Shown here in pieces: positions 46,576 through 55,942 of a stretch of 64,000 nt of DNA. The notes beneath the pieces are model-generated. The model had not been told where the DNA came from. It saw only the letters and a program-made list of their open reading frames with translations, and made no database searches. Position 1 is the stretch's first letter. Every line of letters begins with the position of its first letter. Source of the stretch: RPQJ01 sp963793675 (GTDB lineage: Bacteria; Pseudomonadota; Gammaproteobacteria; Steroidobacterales; Steroidobacteraceae); the NCBI GenBank assembly GCA_963793675.1, contig CAWCBA010000002.1:620001-684000 (forward strand). Direction: 5' to 3'. A program made the position numbers and the translations under genes.

Positions 46576-47320
46576 CTACTTCTTCGCGGCTGCGGGGAAC
46601 GCGAAATAGTCCGGCGCGATCTCCGGGTTGACCACCGCCGACTGGTATTCGAACTTGGCGGGATCGCCTCCGCCCTTGGTGCCTGACTCGATCGAGAGCG
46701 GCCAGAACACGCCGCCGACTTTCTCGTAATTGCCGTAGTCGGTGACCGACGTGCGCTTCACGCCGCGCACGACGCGCTGGCTTTCGACGCGGATCTCGAG
46801 GAAGTAGTCGGGGTCGAGGTAGACGTACTGCAGGCCGCCGTCCTTGCGCGTCACCTTGAGCTTGTGCGCCGGCGTGCCGTCGATGTCCTCGGTGCCGAGG
46901 TACTCGATGACGCTGCCGGCCGCGGCCGCATCCGGCAGCACGCCGTCGATGGTGGCGTCCTCGACGAATTCCTTGACGTCGTCGGCCGGCATGCGCTCGG
47001 GGTCCTTGCGGCCGCCGAACGGGTCGATGCGCCAGCCGTCCTTGCCGTCGTACGACTGGACCTGCGAGAGGCCCTGCATGCTGATTTCGGTGCGGATCGA
47101 GTCGGGCCGCTGCTTGGTCTCGCGCAAGCTCGAGCACGAACTGCCCGCCGTTGGCGATGAGCCGGCCTTCGCGACGCAGTGATTTCACGGCCTGCAGCGC
47201 TGCGGCACCGCCCTTGGCCTCGATGTTCTTCGCGACGAGTTCCGTGGCCGTCAGTGCGTGCGCCGCGGTCCCGGCGAGCAGCAGGGCGAGGCCGAGCGCC
47301 GCCCGGTGGATCATCTGCAT
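46576..47320 (-). CDS. LolA-like periplasmic protein (one frame break)
   Basis: About 248 residues. Signal peptide MIHRAALGLALLLAGTAAHA; mature part starts TATELVAKNIEAKGGAAAL, the classic beginning of LolA/outer-membrane-lipoprotein-sorting-like proteins, then KDGWRIDPFGGRKDPERM, DIDGTPAHKLKVTRKDGG and GVKRTSVTDYGNYEKVGGVFWP. A frame change near 47128 separates the first 60 residues. It may bind hydrophobic ligands. It lies 13 bases before the BNR gene on the same strand, so the two are co-transcribed. Confidence 0.84.
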
Positions 47321-47362
47321 GCGAATTCCCCTGGCAATGGGTCGAACAAGAGAGCCGTGATT

Positions 47363-47773
47363 CTACGCCACGCGGTGCCAGACAAATGCGCAAAGGAGGC
47401 CGACCGAGACCGCTGCGACCAGCGCCTCGATCGCCATCACGACGCCGGCGGCCCGCAACGCGGGCACCCGCAGCGCAAGCAGGGTCAGCGCCGGCAGCGC
47501 GGTGGCGACCCACAGCAGTACGCCGTACGTCGCGCCGACGGCAAGCCAGGGCGTGCTCGTGAACGCGACCAGGCCCCAGCCCAGCCAGAACAGGAGCCCC
47601 GCCGCTGCGCCGCACAGACCATAGAGCGCTGCCGTGTGCAGCACGCGCCACGCGGTGTCCGGGCGCCAGCCTGCGGCACTCAATTCGGGCCGCCGGGCCA
47701 GCAGCGCCGACGAGACGATGCCGGCCCAGAGCGCGCCCGCAAGGCCACCCGCGAATCCGGCGAGCACGGTCAT
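47363..47773 (-). CDS. Four-helix membrane protein, unknown function
   Basis: 136 residues from ATG 47773, with hydrophobic helices at about 3-25, 44-65, 72-95 and 105-132 (GFAGGLAGALWAGIV, ALYGLCGAAAGLLFWLGWG, AVGATYGVLLWVATALPAL). No charged or ligand-binding motif stands out and I recognise no family. An in-frame start at 47875 would add 34 residues but would overlap the ilvA start and lacks a ribosome site. The 104-base stretch to ilvA then holds both divergent promoters. Confidence 0.65.
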   Translation of the reverse strand: MTVLAGFAGGLAGALWAGIVSSALLARRPELSAAGWRPDTAWRVLHTAALYGLCGAAAGLLFWLGWGLVAFTSTPWLAVGATYGVLLWVATALPALTLLALRVPALRAAGVVMAIEALVAAVSVGLLCAFVWHRVA

Positions 47774-47867
47774 GATCAGTTCGATGCGCACGTGGGGTTG
47801 GTCGCTGGTGGCGAAGGGCGGGTTCCGGGGTCGAAGGATGGTAACGTACGAGGTGATCCCGCGAGCC

Positions 47868-49391
47868 ATGGCCATGCAAGAAAGTTACATCGAACGCATC
47901 CTGAAGGCGCGCGTCTACGACGTCGCCATCGAATCCCCGCTCGAACCGGCCCGGCGGCTGAGCCGGCGCCTCGGCAACGACGTGCTGTTCAAGCGGGAAG
48001 ACCTGCAGCCGGTCTTTTCGTTCAAGCTCCGTGGCGCCTACAACAAGATCTCCACGCTCGACGACGCCACGGCGGCGCGCGGCGTGATCTGCGCTTCGGC
48101 CGGCAATCACGCGCAGGGCGTCGCGCTCGCGGCGCAGCGGCGTGGCGTCGTCGCCGTCATCGTGATGCCGCGGACGACGCCGCACATCAAGGTGCAGGCG
48201 GTGCTCGACCTCGGCGGCGAAGTGGTGCTCGAGGGCGACGATTTCGATCACGCTTTCGAGCACGCCATGGGTGTGGCGCGCGAACGCGGGCTCACCTTCA
48301 TCCATCCATTCGATGACCCCGACGTGATCGCCGGCCAGGGCACGATCGGCATGGAAATCCTGCGGCAATGTTCTGCGCCGCCACACGCGATCTTCGTGCC
48401 GATCGGCGGCGGCGGGCTGATCGCCGGCATTGCGACGTACGTGAAGTCGCTCTATCCGCAGGTGCGCATCGTCGGCGTCGAGCCCGAGGACGCGGCGAGC
48501 ATGCACGATTCACTGCGCGCCGGTGAGCGCGTCACGCTCGACCGTGTCGGCATCTTTGCCGACGGCGTGGCCGTGCGTCGCGTCGGCGAGGAGACGTTCC
48601 GTCTCGCCCGCAAGTACGTCGACGAGGTGCTGCTGGTCACCACCGACGAGATCTGCGCCGCGATCCAGGACATCTTCGAGGACAATCGCACGATCGCCGA
48701 GCCCGCGGGCGCGCTCGCGGTCGCCGGCATCAAGCGCTACGTCGCGCGCGAGCAATGCACGGGCCAGACGCTGGTCTCGCTCAATTGCGGCGCCAACGTC
48801 AACTTCGACCGCCTGCGACACATCGCCGAGCGGGCTGATATCGGCGCGCAGCGCGAAGCCCTGCTGGCGGTGGAGATTCCCGAGGAACCCGGCAGCTTCC
48901 TGCGGTTCTGCCGCCTGCTCGGCCGCCGCAGCGTCACCGAGTTCAACTACCGTTACGACGACGCGCGCTCGGCCCGTATTTTTGCCGGCGTTTCACTTGC
49001 CGAAGGCCGGCGCGAGAAGGAGGCGTTATTGGCGCTGGTGGCCGATGCGGGCTACCGCGTCATCGACATGAGCGACGACGAGATGGCCAAGCTGCACGTG
49101 CGCTACATGGTGGGCGGCCATGCGCACGGACTGCAGCACGAGCGCCTGTTCCGTTTCGAATTCCCGGAACGCCCGGGCGCACTGCTGCGCTTTCTCGAGG
49201 CGGTGGGCGCGCACTGGAACATCAGCCTGTTCCACTACCGCAACCACGGCTCCGATTACGGGCGCGTGCTCGCGGGTGTGCAGGTTGCGCCGGAGGATGC
49301 GCAGCGATTCGCCGGGTATCTCGGCGAACTCGGTTACGCCTACACCGAAGAAACCCGCAACCCTGCTTACCGCATGTTCCTCGGCGACTGA
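47868..49391 (+). CDS. ilvA: Threonine dehydratase, biosynthetic type
   Basis: 507 residues, intact. PLP lysine in FSFKLRGAYNKIS, phosphate loop CASAGNHAQGVALAA and GGGGLIAG, then two C-terminal regulatory ACT-like domains (LLAVEIPEEPGSFLRF and RLFRFEFPERPGALLRF), as in E. coli IlvA of 514 residues. Makes 2-oxobutyrate from threonine for isoleucine synthesis and is normally feedback-inhibited by isoleucine. Starts ATG 47868 or 47874, with AGGTGA at 47851-47856. Confidence 0.97.
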   Translation: MAMQESYIERILKARVYDVAIESPLEPARRLSRRLGNDVLFKREDLQPVFSFKLRGAYNKISTLDDATAARGVICASAGNHAQGVALAAQRRGVVAVIVMPRTTPHIKVQAVLDLGGEVVLEGDDFDHAFEHAMGVARERGLTFIHPFDDPDVIAGQGTIGMEILRQCSAPPHAIFVPIGGGGLIAGIATYVKSLYPQVRIVGVEPEDAASMHDSLRAGERVTLDRVGIFADGVAVRRVGEETFRLARKYVDEVLLVTTDEICAAIQDIFEDNRTIAEPAGALAVAGIKRYVAREQCTGQTLVSLNCGANVNFDRLRHIAERADIGAQREALLAVEIPEEPGSFLRFCRLLGRRSVTEFNYRYDDARSARIFAGVSLAEGRREKEALLALVADAGYRVIDMSDDEMAKLHVRYMVGGHAHGLQHERLFRFEFPERPGALLRFLEAVGAHWNISLFHYRNHGSDYGRVLAGVQVAPEDAQRFAGYLGELGYAYTEETRNPAYRMFLGD

Positions 49392-49458
49392 CCTCCGACG
49401 GCCGGTTCGGCGAAGCTGGGGCGTCGCGGTCGCTGGCAACGGCGGCCCGAGCCGCACG

Positions 49459-50205
49459 TCAGCGCGAGGGCAGGTGCGCGTAACGGCGCGGCGAGAACAG
49501 CTGGATGAATTCCCCGAATACCCGCTCGCTGAGCGGCCGGGCGACCGGGAGATGTCGATGCGTTGCGGCCTGTATCCGCGCGATGCGCGCAGGGCTCCAG
49601 TGGCGCTCGATCTCGCTGCGCCCGCTCGGCAGCTGCAGCCAGCGATTGATCAGGGCGGCATCGGCTTCGAGGTGAAACTGCAGCCCCCACGCGTGATCGC
49701 CCAGTCGATAGGCCTGTTGCCGGCAGCTGCGCGTCCACGCCAGCGGCACCGCCTCCGGCGGTGGCTCGAATTTGTATGCGTGCCATTGGAAGACATACCG
49801 CGGCGTCCGCTCAAAATGGCGGAACAGCCGGTCGCCGTGGGCGCGCGGACGCGTATGCAGGCGGTACCAGCCGATCTCGGGGACGGCGCTCGGCCGCACT
49901 CGACCACCCATGGCCGCGGCCAGCAACTGGCCACCGAGGCAGATGCCGAGCACAGGTTTCTGCGCATTCACCGCCTCGCGGATCAACGCGACCTCGGTCT
50001 GCAGGTGCGGAAACGTGTCGAGCTGGTCGACGTTCATCGGGCCGCCGAGCACCACCAGCCCGTCGTATCGTCGCATGTCCGGCTGCGCGCCCGGTTCACG
50101 GCCGAAATTCACGTAGCGGATGCGGCAGCCGGATGCGCGCAGCAGCGGATCGAGGTGGCCGAGCGGTTCCGAGGCAACGTGTTGAAAGACGAGCAGTTTG
50201 GGCAT
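49459..50205 (-). CDS. Class I glutamine amidotransferase-like protein
   Basis: 248 residues from ATG 50205. The fold begins PKLLVFQHVASEPLG, with GGPMNVDQLDTFPHL, the nucleophile in LGICLGGQLLAAAMGG (Cys) and the catalytic histidine in GLQFHLEAD. Members of this group hydrolyse gamma-glutamyl bonds or glutamine (PuuD-like or GMP-synthase-like forms). Given the gamma-glutamylpolyamine synthetase-like gene in the window, a role in polyamine breakdown is possible, but they are 12 kb apart and this is inference. Confidence 0.88.
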   Translation of the reverse strand: MPKLLVFQHVASEPLGHLDPLLRASGCRIRYVNFGREPGAQPDMRRYDGLVVLGGPMNVDQLDTFPHLQTEVALIREAVNAQKPVLGICLGGQLLAAAMGGRVRPSAVPEIGWYRLHTRPRAHGDRLFRHFERTPRYVFQWHAYKFEPPPEAVPLAWTRSCRQQAYRLGDHAWGLQFHLEADAALINRWLQLPSGRSEIERHWSPARIARIQAATHRHLPVARPLSERVFGEFIQLFSPRRYAHLPSR

Positions 50206-50377
50206 GGTCCGGGCGTCGGCGGGGGATGCCCGGATGAACCGGGCCGAAACCGCCATTCTGTTGCGAACACCGGTCTGCACTCAATCCCGCCGGCGCGCCT
50301 GCGGTCGCGGCCTCGCGATTCCAGCACCGTTCCGCAGGCCGGATTTTCGTCGCAGGGTTGATGCAGTATGAGCGCCC

Positions 50378-51313
50378 ATGAGCGCTCACTACCTGCCCCG
50401 TCGCCTGCCTGAATCCCTGCGCCGTGACATCCGCGGGCTGCCGCATCACTTCACCCGTTGGGCGGGTACCCAGTCCGATGCACCGCCGATCGTGCTGCTG
50501 CACGGCTTCATGGATTGCGGCGCGACCTTCCAGTTCGTCGCCGACGAAATCGCCCCGGCCCGGAGCCTGGTCGCGCCCGACTGGCGCGGCTTTGGCCGCT
50601 CCGGCTGGAATCCCCACGGCTACTGGTTTCCCGAGTATTTTGCCGACCTCGACGCCATGCTCGATTGGCTCGCGCCCGGCACGCCGGTCGATCTCGTCGG
50701 CCACAGCATGGGTGGCAACGTTGCGATGATCTACGCGGGACTCAGGCCCGGGCGTGTGCATCGTCTCGTGACCCTCGAAGGCTTCGGCCTGCCCGGTGCG
50801 CCGCCGCAACTCGCGCCTGGCCGCTACCGCGACTGGCTCGACCAATGGCGTGATCCGGAACCGGCCACGGTGTTCCCGAGCCTCGACGTGTTCGCCGGCG
50901 TGCTGCGCAAACGAAATCCGCGACTGTCGGCCGAGCGCGCCGATTTCGTTGCGCGCGCATGGAGCGAAACGCTGCCGGACGGCCGCGTCCGTCCACGCTT
51001 CGACCCGGCGCACAAGCGTGTCAATCCGATCCTGTACCGGCGCGCAGAAGTCGAAGCGTGCTGGGCCGAGGTGCGCGCACCACTGCTGTATGTTGCGGGC
51101 GGGGAATCTGACTTCCTGGAGCGGCTGCAGGGCGCCGGCGCTCCTGAGAATGTGCGTCGTCTGGTACCGCAACTGGAGCCGCGGATCGTCGCTGCCGCGG
51201 GCCACATGGTGCATCACGACCAGCCTGCGGCGGTGGCGCGCCTGATCGAGGAGTTCCTCGACGCCGGGTCATATAACCTAACGACAGCGGCAATGACGGA
51301 GCCTGCCCGGTGA
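50378..51313 (+). CDS. Alpha/beta hydrolase
   Basis: 311 residues, intact. Canonical features: oxyanion region VLLHGFMDCGATF, GFGRSGWNPHGYW, nucleophile elbow VGHSMGGNVAMIYAGL and the histidine in VAAAGHMVHHDQPAAV. Resembles meta-cleavage-type or lysophospholipase-like hydrolases; no substrate assignment is justified. The stop overlaps the GTG of the next gene, giving an operon. Confidence 0.9.
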   Translation: MSAHYLPRRLPESLRRDIRGLPHHFTRWAGTQSDAPPIVLLHGFMDCGATFQFVADEIAPARSLVAPDWRGFGRSGWNPHGYWFPEYFADLDAMLDWLAPGTPVDLVGHSMGGNVAMIYAGLRPGRVHRLVTLEGFGLPGAPPQLAPGRYRDWLDQWRDPEPATVFPSLDVFAGVLRKRNPRLSAERADFVARAWSETLPDGRVRPRFDPAHKRVNPILYRRAEVEACWAEVRAPLLYVAGGESDFLERLQGAGAPENVRRLVPQLEPRIVAAAGHMVHHDQPAAVARLIEEFLDAGSYNLTTAAMTEPAR

Positions 51314-51969
51314 ACGAGACCAGTCCTGATCTTCGCTTGCCGCTCACGCTGCTGGCCATCGTCGCTCTCGGGCTCGTCTGGTCCGGTGTCAGGCCGTACG
51401 ATCGCCTGACGTGGGTGCTGGAAGTGGTCCCGGTGCTCATCGCCATGCCGCTGCTGGCCTGGACTGCGCGTCGCTTTCCGCTCACGCCGCTCGTCTACGT
51501 GCTGATTGCCGTTCACTGCCTGATCCTGATGTACGGCGGGCACTACACGTATGCGCTGACGCCGCTCGGTGACTGGATGCAGGACGTGTTCGGCTTCACG
51601 CGCAATCACTACGACCGCATTGGCCACCTCATGCAGGGATTCGGCCCGGCAATCGTGGCGCGCGAGTTGCTGCTGCGCACGTCGCCGCTGCGCCCGGGCA
51701 AGTGGCTGTTTGCGCTGATCGCGCTCAGCATCCTGGGCGTCAGCGCCTGCTACGAATTCACGGAATGGTGGGCGGCGATCGCGGGTGGCGATGCGGCCGG
51801 CGCGTTCCTCGGCACGCAGGGCGACGTGTGGGACACGCAGTGGGACATGTTCCTCGCGGGCTGCGGCGCCATTCTCGCGCAGGTACTGCTGGCCCGGGTC
51901 CACGATCGGCAACTGTGGCAGCTCGATCCGTCGCTGCGGCCGAAATGGCAGTCTGCGCCGGGCCGTTGA
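51310..51969 (+). CDS. YjdF/DUF2238-like membrane protein
   Basis: 219 residues with six membrane helices. The motifs YGGHYTYALTPLGDWMQD, NHYDRIGHLMQGFGPA and YEFTEWWAAIAGGDAAGAFLGTQGDVWDTQWDM (split: CYEFTEWWAA; GTQGDVWDTQWDMF) are those of DUF2238. GTG start overlaps the preceding stop (GTGA). Function unknown; acidic and histidine residues inside the helices suggest a metal or phosphate site. Confidence 0.9.
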   Translation: MNETSPDLRLPLTLLAIVALGLVWSGVRPYDRLTWVLEVVPVLIAMPLLAWTARRFPLTPLVYVLIAVHCLILMYGGHYTYALTPLGDWMQDVFGFTRNHYDRIGHLMQGFGPAIVARELLLRTSPLRPGKWLFALIALSILGVSACYEFTEWWAAIAGGDAAGAFLGTQGDVWDTQWDMFLAGCGAILAQVLLARVHDRQLWQLDPSLRPKWQSAPGR

Positions 51970-51978
51970 ACGCTGCTG

Positions 51979-52392
51979 ATGTCGGTGGTCGGGCATTCAT
52001 CGCGTCGATTGACGCTTGCGCCAGATGATGGTCTAGTCCGGCGCATCCTCTACGAAGCCAGACACCAGCCGCTTCTGCCGCGGCCGATCTTCCTGCGTCG
52101 CGTCGCAAGTCACGTCGCGATGGCCATGGCGTTGCTGTCGCTGTCGCTGGGGGCCGGCATGCTCGGCTACCGGCATTTCGAAGGGCTTGCCTGGATCGAC
52201 GGGTTCCTGAACTCCGCAATGCTGCTCGGCGGCATGGGTCCGGTGAATCCACCGCTGACGGCAGCGGGAAAGCTGTTCGCCGGAATCTATGCCCTCTATG
52301 CCGGACTGGTCTTCATCGTCACGGCCGCACTCGTCCTCTCGCCGATCCTGCACCGGCTGCTGCATCGCTTCCACCTGAACGAGAAAGCCTGA
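51979..52392 (+). CDS. Small two-helix ion-channel-like membrane protein
   Basis: 137 residues. A basic cytoplasmic start is followed by helix 1 (VAMAMALLSLSLGAGMLGYRHFEG), a short pore-like loop (DGFLNSAMLLGGMGPVNPPLT) and helix 2 (LFAGIYALYAGLVFIVTAALVLSP), ending in RLLHRFHL. This is the layout of a two-helix K+ channel subunit, but the selectivity filter T-x-G-Y-G is replaced by LLGGMGPV. Possibly an ion channel with another selectivity. Lies 9 bases after the YjdF-like gene on the same strand. Confidence 0.68.
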   Translation: MSVVGHSSRRLTLAPDDGLVRRILYEARHQPLLPRPIFLRRVASHVAMAMALLSLSLGAGMLGYRHFEGLAWIDGFLNSAMLLGGMGPVNPPLTAAGKLFAGIYALYAGLVFIVTAALVLSPILHRLLHRFHLNEKA

Positions 52393-52588
52393 GGCGATCG
52401 CCGCGCGGGTAGTACGGGCCCGGCGAATTGCCGCCTCGAACACCAGCGCGCGAGGGCGGCATGCGACCGATTGGCGCTTGCAGTCATGCCCCGGCGCCAC
52501 CGGTCGTCCACGCCGCTGGCATGCATCGGCTATCCTGCCGCGCACCGATGGGCATCCAGCTTTCACGCCAGCGCGGGCACGGCCGCGC

Positions 52589-53818
52589 ATGAAGAACGAG
52601 CGCCGTGCGCTGCTGCGCAATGCGGATTTCACGCGCTACGTCCTCGCGCGTTTCCTGGGCTCGCTGGCCGTGCAGATGCAGACCGTGGCCGTCGGCTGGC
52701 AGGTGTACGAAGTCACGCGCAGCCCGCTCGATCTCGGCCTGATCGGGCTGTCGCAGTTCCTGCCATTCGTGCTGCTGATCCTGCCGGCGGGGCACTTCGC
52801 GGACACGCGCGACCGCCGCCGCATCATCACCGGGTGTTACGTGCTGCTGCTGCTCTGCGCGCTGCTGCTGCTCGCGTTCTCATGGCATGGCCTGCACAGC
52901 GCGTGGCCGGTGTTCGGGATCATGACCTTGTTCGGCATCGCCCGCGCCTTCGCGATGCCCGCGAGCCAGGCGCTGTTGCCGAACCTCGTCAGGCGCGAGC
53001 ATTTCGGCGCCGCCGTCGCTTTCAATTCCTCGCTGTGGCAGGTCTCCACGATCGTCGGCCCCGCCTTCGGCGGCCTGCTGTATCTCGCGGGTGCATCCAC
53101 CGTTTACGCGACCGTGGCCACGTTGCTCGCCGTGTCGCTGGTGATGCTCGCAACGCTGCGCCGGGGCGGCGACGCGAACGCAGCTGCCAGCATGGCGCCG
53201 CTCGATCGTCATGCGCTGCTCGAAGGGCTGCGGTTCGTGCGCGGCCGGCGTCCCGTGCTGGGAGCGATTTCCCTCGACCTGTTTGCGGTGCTGTTCGGCG
53301 GCGCGACGGCGCTGTTGCCGGTGTATGCCGCCGACGTGCTGCACGTCGGTCCGAGCGGGCTTGGCTGGCTGCGTGCAGCACCGGGCGTGGGGGCAGCGTT
53401 GACCGGCGTCGTGCTCGGCGTGCTGCCCGTGACCCAGCGCGTCGGCCGCTGGATGTTCGGCGGCGTCATCGTCTTCGGCTTCGCAACCCTCGTCTTCGGC
53501 GTGTCGACGAGTTTCTGGATTTCGCTTGCCGCTCTCACGGTGCTGGGCGCGGGCGACATGGTGAGCGTCTACATCCGCCATTTGCTGGTGCAGCTCGAGA
53601 CGCCCGACGTCATCCGGGGCCGCGTCAGTGCGGTGAACTCAGTCTTCATCGGCGCCTCGAACGAGCTCGGCGAGTTCGAGTCCGGGATGGTGGCTGCCTG
53701 GCTCGGCGCGATACCGGCCGTGGTCATCGGCGGTTGCGCGACATTGTTCGTTGCGTTGGCGTGGACCCGGCTTTTCCCCGAGTTGTGGCGCATGGACCGG
53801 TTTCCCGATCGAGAGTGA
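52589..53818 (+). CDS. MFS transporter, EntS-like
   Basis: 409 residues, about 12 helices. It starts MKNERRALLRNADFTRYV, with ARFLGSLAVQMQTVAVGWQVYEVTRSPLDLG (split: RFLGSLAVQMQTVAVGWQVY) and GHFADTRDRRRI, the A-loop of the major facilitator superfamily (GxxxDRxxRR). Closest by eye to the EntS/DUF894 siderophore exporter group. No siderophore genes are near, so substrate is unknown. The preceding 196 bases (52393-52588) contain nothing recognisable; no ribosome site is evident before the ATG. Confidence 0.88.
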   Translation: MKNERRALLRNADFTRYVLARFLGSLAVQMQTVAVGWQVYEVTRSPLDLGLIGLSQFLPFVLLILPAGHFADTRDRRRIITGCYVLLLLCALLLLAFSWHGLHSAWPVFGIMTLFGIARAFAMPASQALLPNLVRREHFGAAVAFNSSLWQVSTIVGPAFGGLLYLAGASTVYATVATLLAVSLVMLATLRRGGDANAAASMAPLDRHALLEGLRFVRGRRPVLGAISLDLFAVLFGGATALLPVYAADVLHVGPSGLGWLRAAPGVGAALTGVVLGVLPVTQRVGRWMFGGVIVFGFATLVFGVSTSFWISLAALTVLGAGDMVSVYIRHLLVQLETPDVIRGRVSAVNSVFIGASNELGEFESGMVAAWLGAIPAVVIGGCATLFVALAWTRLFPELWRMDRFPDRE

Positions 53819-53819
53819 C

Positions 53820-53839
53820 AACTGTATATGCATACAGTA
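53820..53839. promoter_or_regulatory. LexA-binding SOS box
   Basis: AACTGTATATGCATACAGTA matches the gammaproteobacterial LexA consensus TACTGTATATATATACAGTA at 17 of 20 positions, including both core CTGT and ACAG halves at exact spacing. It sits 10 bases upstream of the ATG of the radical SAM gene, where LexA would block transcription. Very AT-rich compared with its surroundings. Predicts induction by DNA damage. Confidence 0.88.
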
Positions 53840-53849
53840 CTCTCGCTGC

Positions 53850-54936
53850 ATGCGGCGGGCAGACCGACATCAGGTAGAGAAGGGCCGTGGTGCGGTCACG
53901 AACCCGGCCGGTCGCTTCGAATCGACCACGCTCAGGCCGGAAGATGACGGCTGGGGGAGCCTGGACGAGCCGCCGCCAAATCGCCGCGACGACCCTGATT
54001 GCCGAGTTTCCGAAGCACGCGATCACCACCAATCGCTCGCCGGACGTCCCGTTCGACCAGTCGCTCAACCCGTACCAGGGCTGCGAGCATGGCTGCATCT
54101 ACTGCTTCGCACGACCCGCGCACGCCTACCTCAATCTCAGTCCCGGCCTCGATTTCGAGACGCGCATCTTCCACAAGCCCGGTCTCGCGACGCTGCTGCA
54201 GAAAGAAATCTCGTCGCCGCGTTATGTCTGCAAGGTGCTGCACATCGGCGGCAACACCGATCCCTACCAGCCGGCCGAGCGCAAGCTGCGCTCGACACGC
54301 GCGGTGCTCGAGTTGCTGCTCGAACGGCGGCACCCGCTGTCGATCATCACCAAGGGCGCCCTGATCCTGCGCGACCTCGACCTGCTGCGCGCGCTGGCCG
54401 AGCGTCAGCTGGTTTCCGTCTTCATCAGCATCACGAGCCTCGACGAAAAGCTGAAGCGGACGCTGGAGCCGCGAGCCGCGTCGCCCCAGGCGCGATTGCG
54501 CGTGGTCCGGGAACTCACCGCGGCCGGCGTGCCCGTCGGCGTGATGATGGCCCCGGTGATTCCGGCCTTGACGGACCACGAGATCGAACAGCTGCTCGAG
54601 GCCGCGGCCGCAGCAGGGGCCCGACGCGCGGCGTTTCTCATGCTGCGGCTGCCGTTCGAGGTGGCGTCGCTGTTCGAGCACTGGCTGCGCGAGCACTACC
54701 CCGAGCGCGCGGACCGCGTGCTGAACCACGTGCGCGAGATGCGTGGCGGCCGTATCAACGATCCTCGTTTCGGTCATCGCTTGCGTGGCGAAGGCGCCTA
54801 TGCGGCGATGGTCGCGGCGCGGTTTGCCAGGGCCTGCCGGCGCCTCGGGCTCAACCAGGAGGCTGCGCCGAAGCTCGATACGCAGCAGTTCGAGCGCGAA
54901 CCCGGCGCCCCGCGGCAAGGTGGATTGTTCGACTGA
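53850..54936 (+). CDS. PA0069-family radical SAM protein (one frame break), SOS-controlled
   Basis: About 361 residues. The N-terminal 45 residues (KGRGAVTNPAGRFEST) lie in the frame of ATG 53850; a frame change near 53983 leads to the main part, SINPY-like DQSLNPYQGCEHGCIYCFARP. The radical SAM cysteines are C-x3-C-x2-C (CEHGCIYC). It belongs to the SplB-related group whose best-known relative, spore photoproduct lyase, repairs UV-damaged DNA. The immediately upstream LexA box fits a DNA-repair role. As I recall, PA0069 of Pseudomonas aeruginosa is also in the LexA regulon. Confidence 0.9.
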
Positions 54937-54980
54937 AGTTGACTCGGACCGCGCTGATATTTCGGCCCGAATCGTTGACG

Positions 54981-54986
54981 TATACT
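54981..54986 (+). promoter_or_regulatory. Possible -10 box for the lipoprotein/kinase cluster
   Basis: TATACT matches the -10 consensus at 5 of 6 positions, in an AT-rich spot 57 bases before the first lipoprotein ATG and 44 bases after the radical SAM stop. No good -35 sequence lies at the usual spacing (TTGACG directly abuts it). If real it would drive the cluster from 55044 onward independently of the SOS gene. Confidence 0.25.
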
Positions 54987-55043
54987 GGGACGTCCCCAAC
55001 TTCGTCGCCGCTGCGCGGGTCGCGCAGCGGCAGGAGGACTGCC

Positions 55044-55850
55044 ATGACACACGCAAGGTTCGATCGCCGTCTCCCGGCGAGCGTCCGCGCGCCGTGGCGC
55101 GCCGCAGCGGGGGTGGCGGTGCTCGGAGTCGTGGCGTCCGGTTGCATGACGTCCAAAGTCGACGAGACGCGCCAGGTCGCATCGCCGATCCAGGCCAACG
55201 AATCGATCGTCCTGCTCAAGAAGCCACAGCTCGAGGGCGTGGGCACCGAGGGGGAATTCCTCGACTGCGTGCAGGAGCGCCTCGGCGGCGAGCTGGTCCA
55301 TCCCAAGAAGGGGCAGAGCGCGCATTCGGGCAAAGCTGCACGAACGGCGTTCAAGATCTACGGCGAGCAGGAATTCACCGACGCGCTGTTTCCATGGTTC
55401 GAGCCGAGTACGGCTCCGGCCAACGCGGACGGCCTGCGCGTGCTGTTGCAGCGGCCTGGCATCACCGAGCGGCTGCAGGAAATCGGCGTCCGCTACGTCG
55501 TCTGGGTCGACGGCAACACCCGCAAGACCGATGGCGGCGGCAGTGTTGCGTGCGCGATCGGGCCGGGTGGCGGCGGCTGTTTCGGCGTCGGCTGGTGGGA
55601 GAAGGAGTCGGGCTATGTCGCGTCCGTCTGGGACATGCAGAACGCGACCGAGGTCGGCTCGGTCAGCACCGACGTCACCGGCACTTCGGTGCTGATCGGC
55701 GCCATTGCACCGATCCCGATCATCACTCCGGTGCGCAATACGGCCTGCAATCGCCTGAGCGAACAGCTGCGCGCGTTCCTCGTCGGGGACGACCTGGCGG
55801 TCCCCGGAGCGGCCGCTGCCGGGGCGGCCGGCGCCGCAGGCTCGCGTTGA
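55044..55850 (+). CDS. Lipoprotein A of the kinase/PEGA cluster, unknown function
   Basis: 268 residues; ATG 55044 has a strong AGGAGGA at 55032. The signal peptide ends GVVASGC (Cys about 34), a lipobox. The mature part has no family I can name; it holds a central segment VRYVVWVDGNTRKTDGGG, then CAIGPGGGGCFGVGWWEKESG and WDMQNATEVGSVSTDVTGTS, ending ITPVRNTACNRLSEQLRAF. The pattern of short beta-strands suggests a beta-rich periplasmic domain, and the alanine/glycine tail is of low complexity. First gene of the cluster. Confidence 0.78.
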   Translation: MTHARFDRRLPASVRAPWRAAAGVAVLGVVASGCMTSKVDETRQVASPIQANESIVLLKKPQLEGVGTEGEFLDCVQERLGGELVHPKKGQSAHSGKAARTAFKIYGEQEFTDALFPWFEPSTAPANADGLRVLLQRPGITERLQEIGVRYVVWVDGNTRKTDGGGSVACAIGPGGGGCFGVGWWEKESGYVASVWDMQNATEVGSVSTDVTGTSVLIGAIAPIPIITPVRNTACNRLSEQLRAFLVGDDLAVPGAAAAGAAGAAGSR

Positions 55851-55942
55851 CGGTTGAACCGACGGCCTCCGGACGCATCCAAGCACGTAGGACCAGAGCT
55901 GCGGGATCGTCCACGCCGGCCACCGTCCTGGGGTTCCAACGC

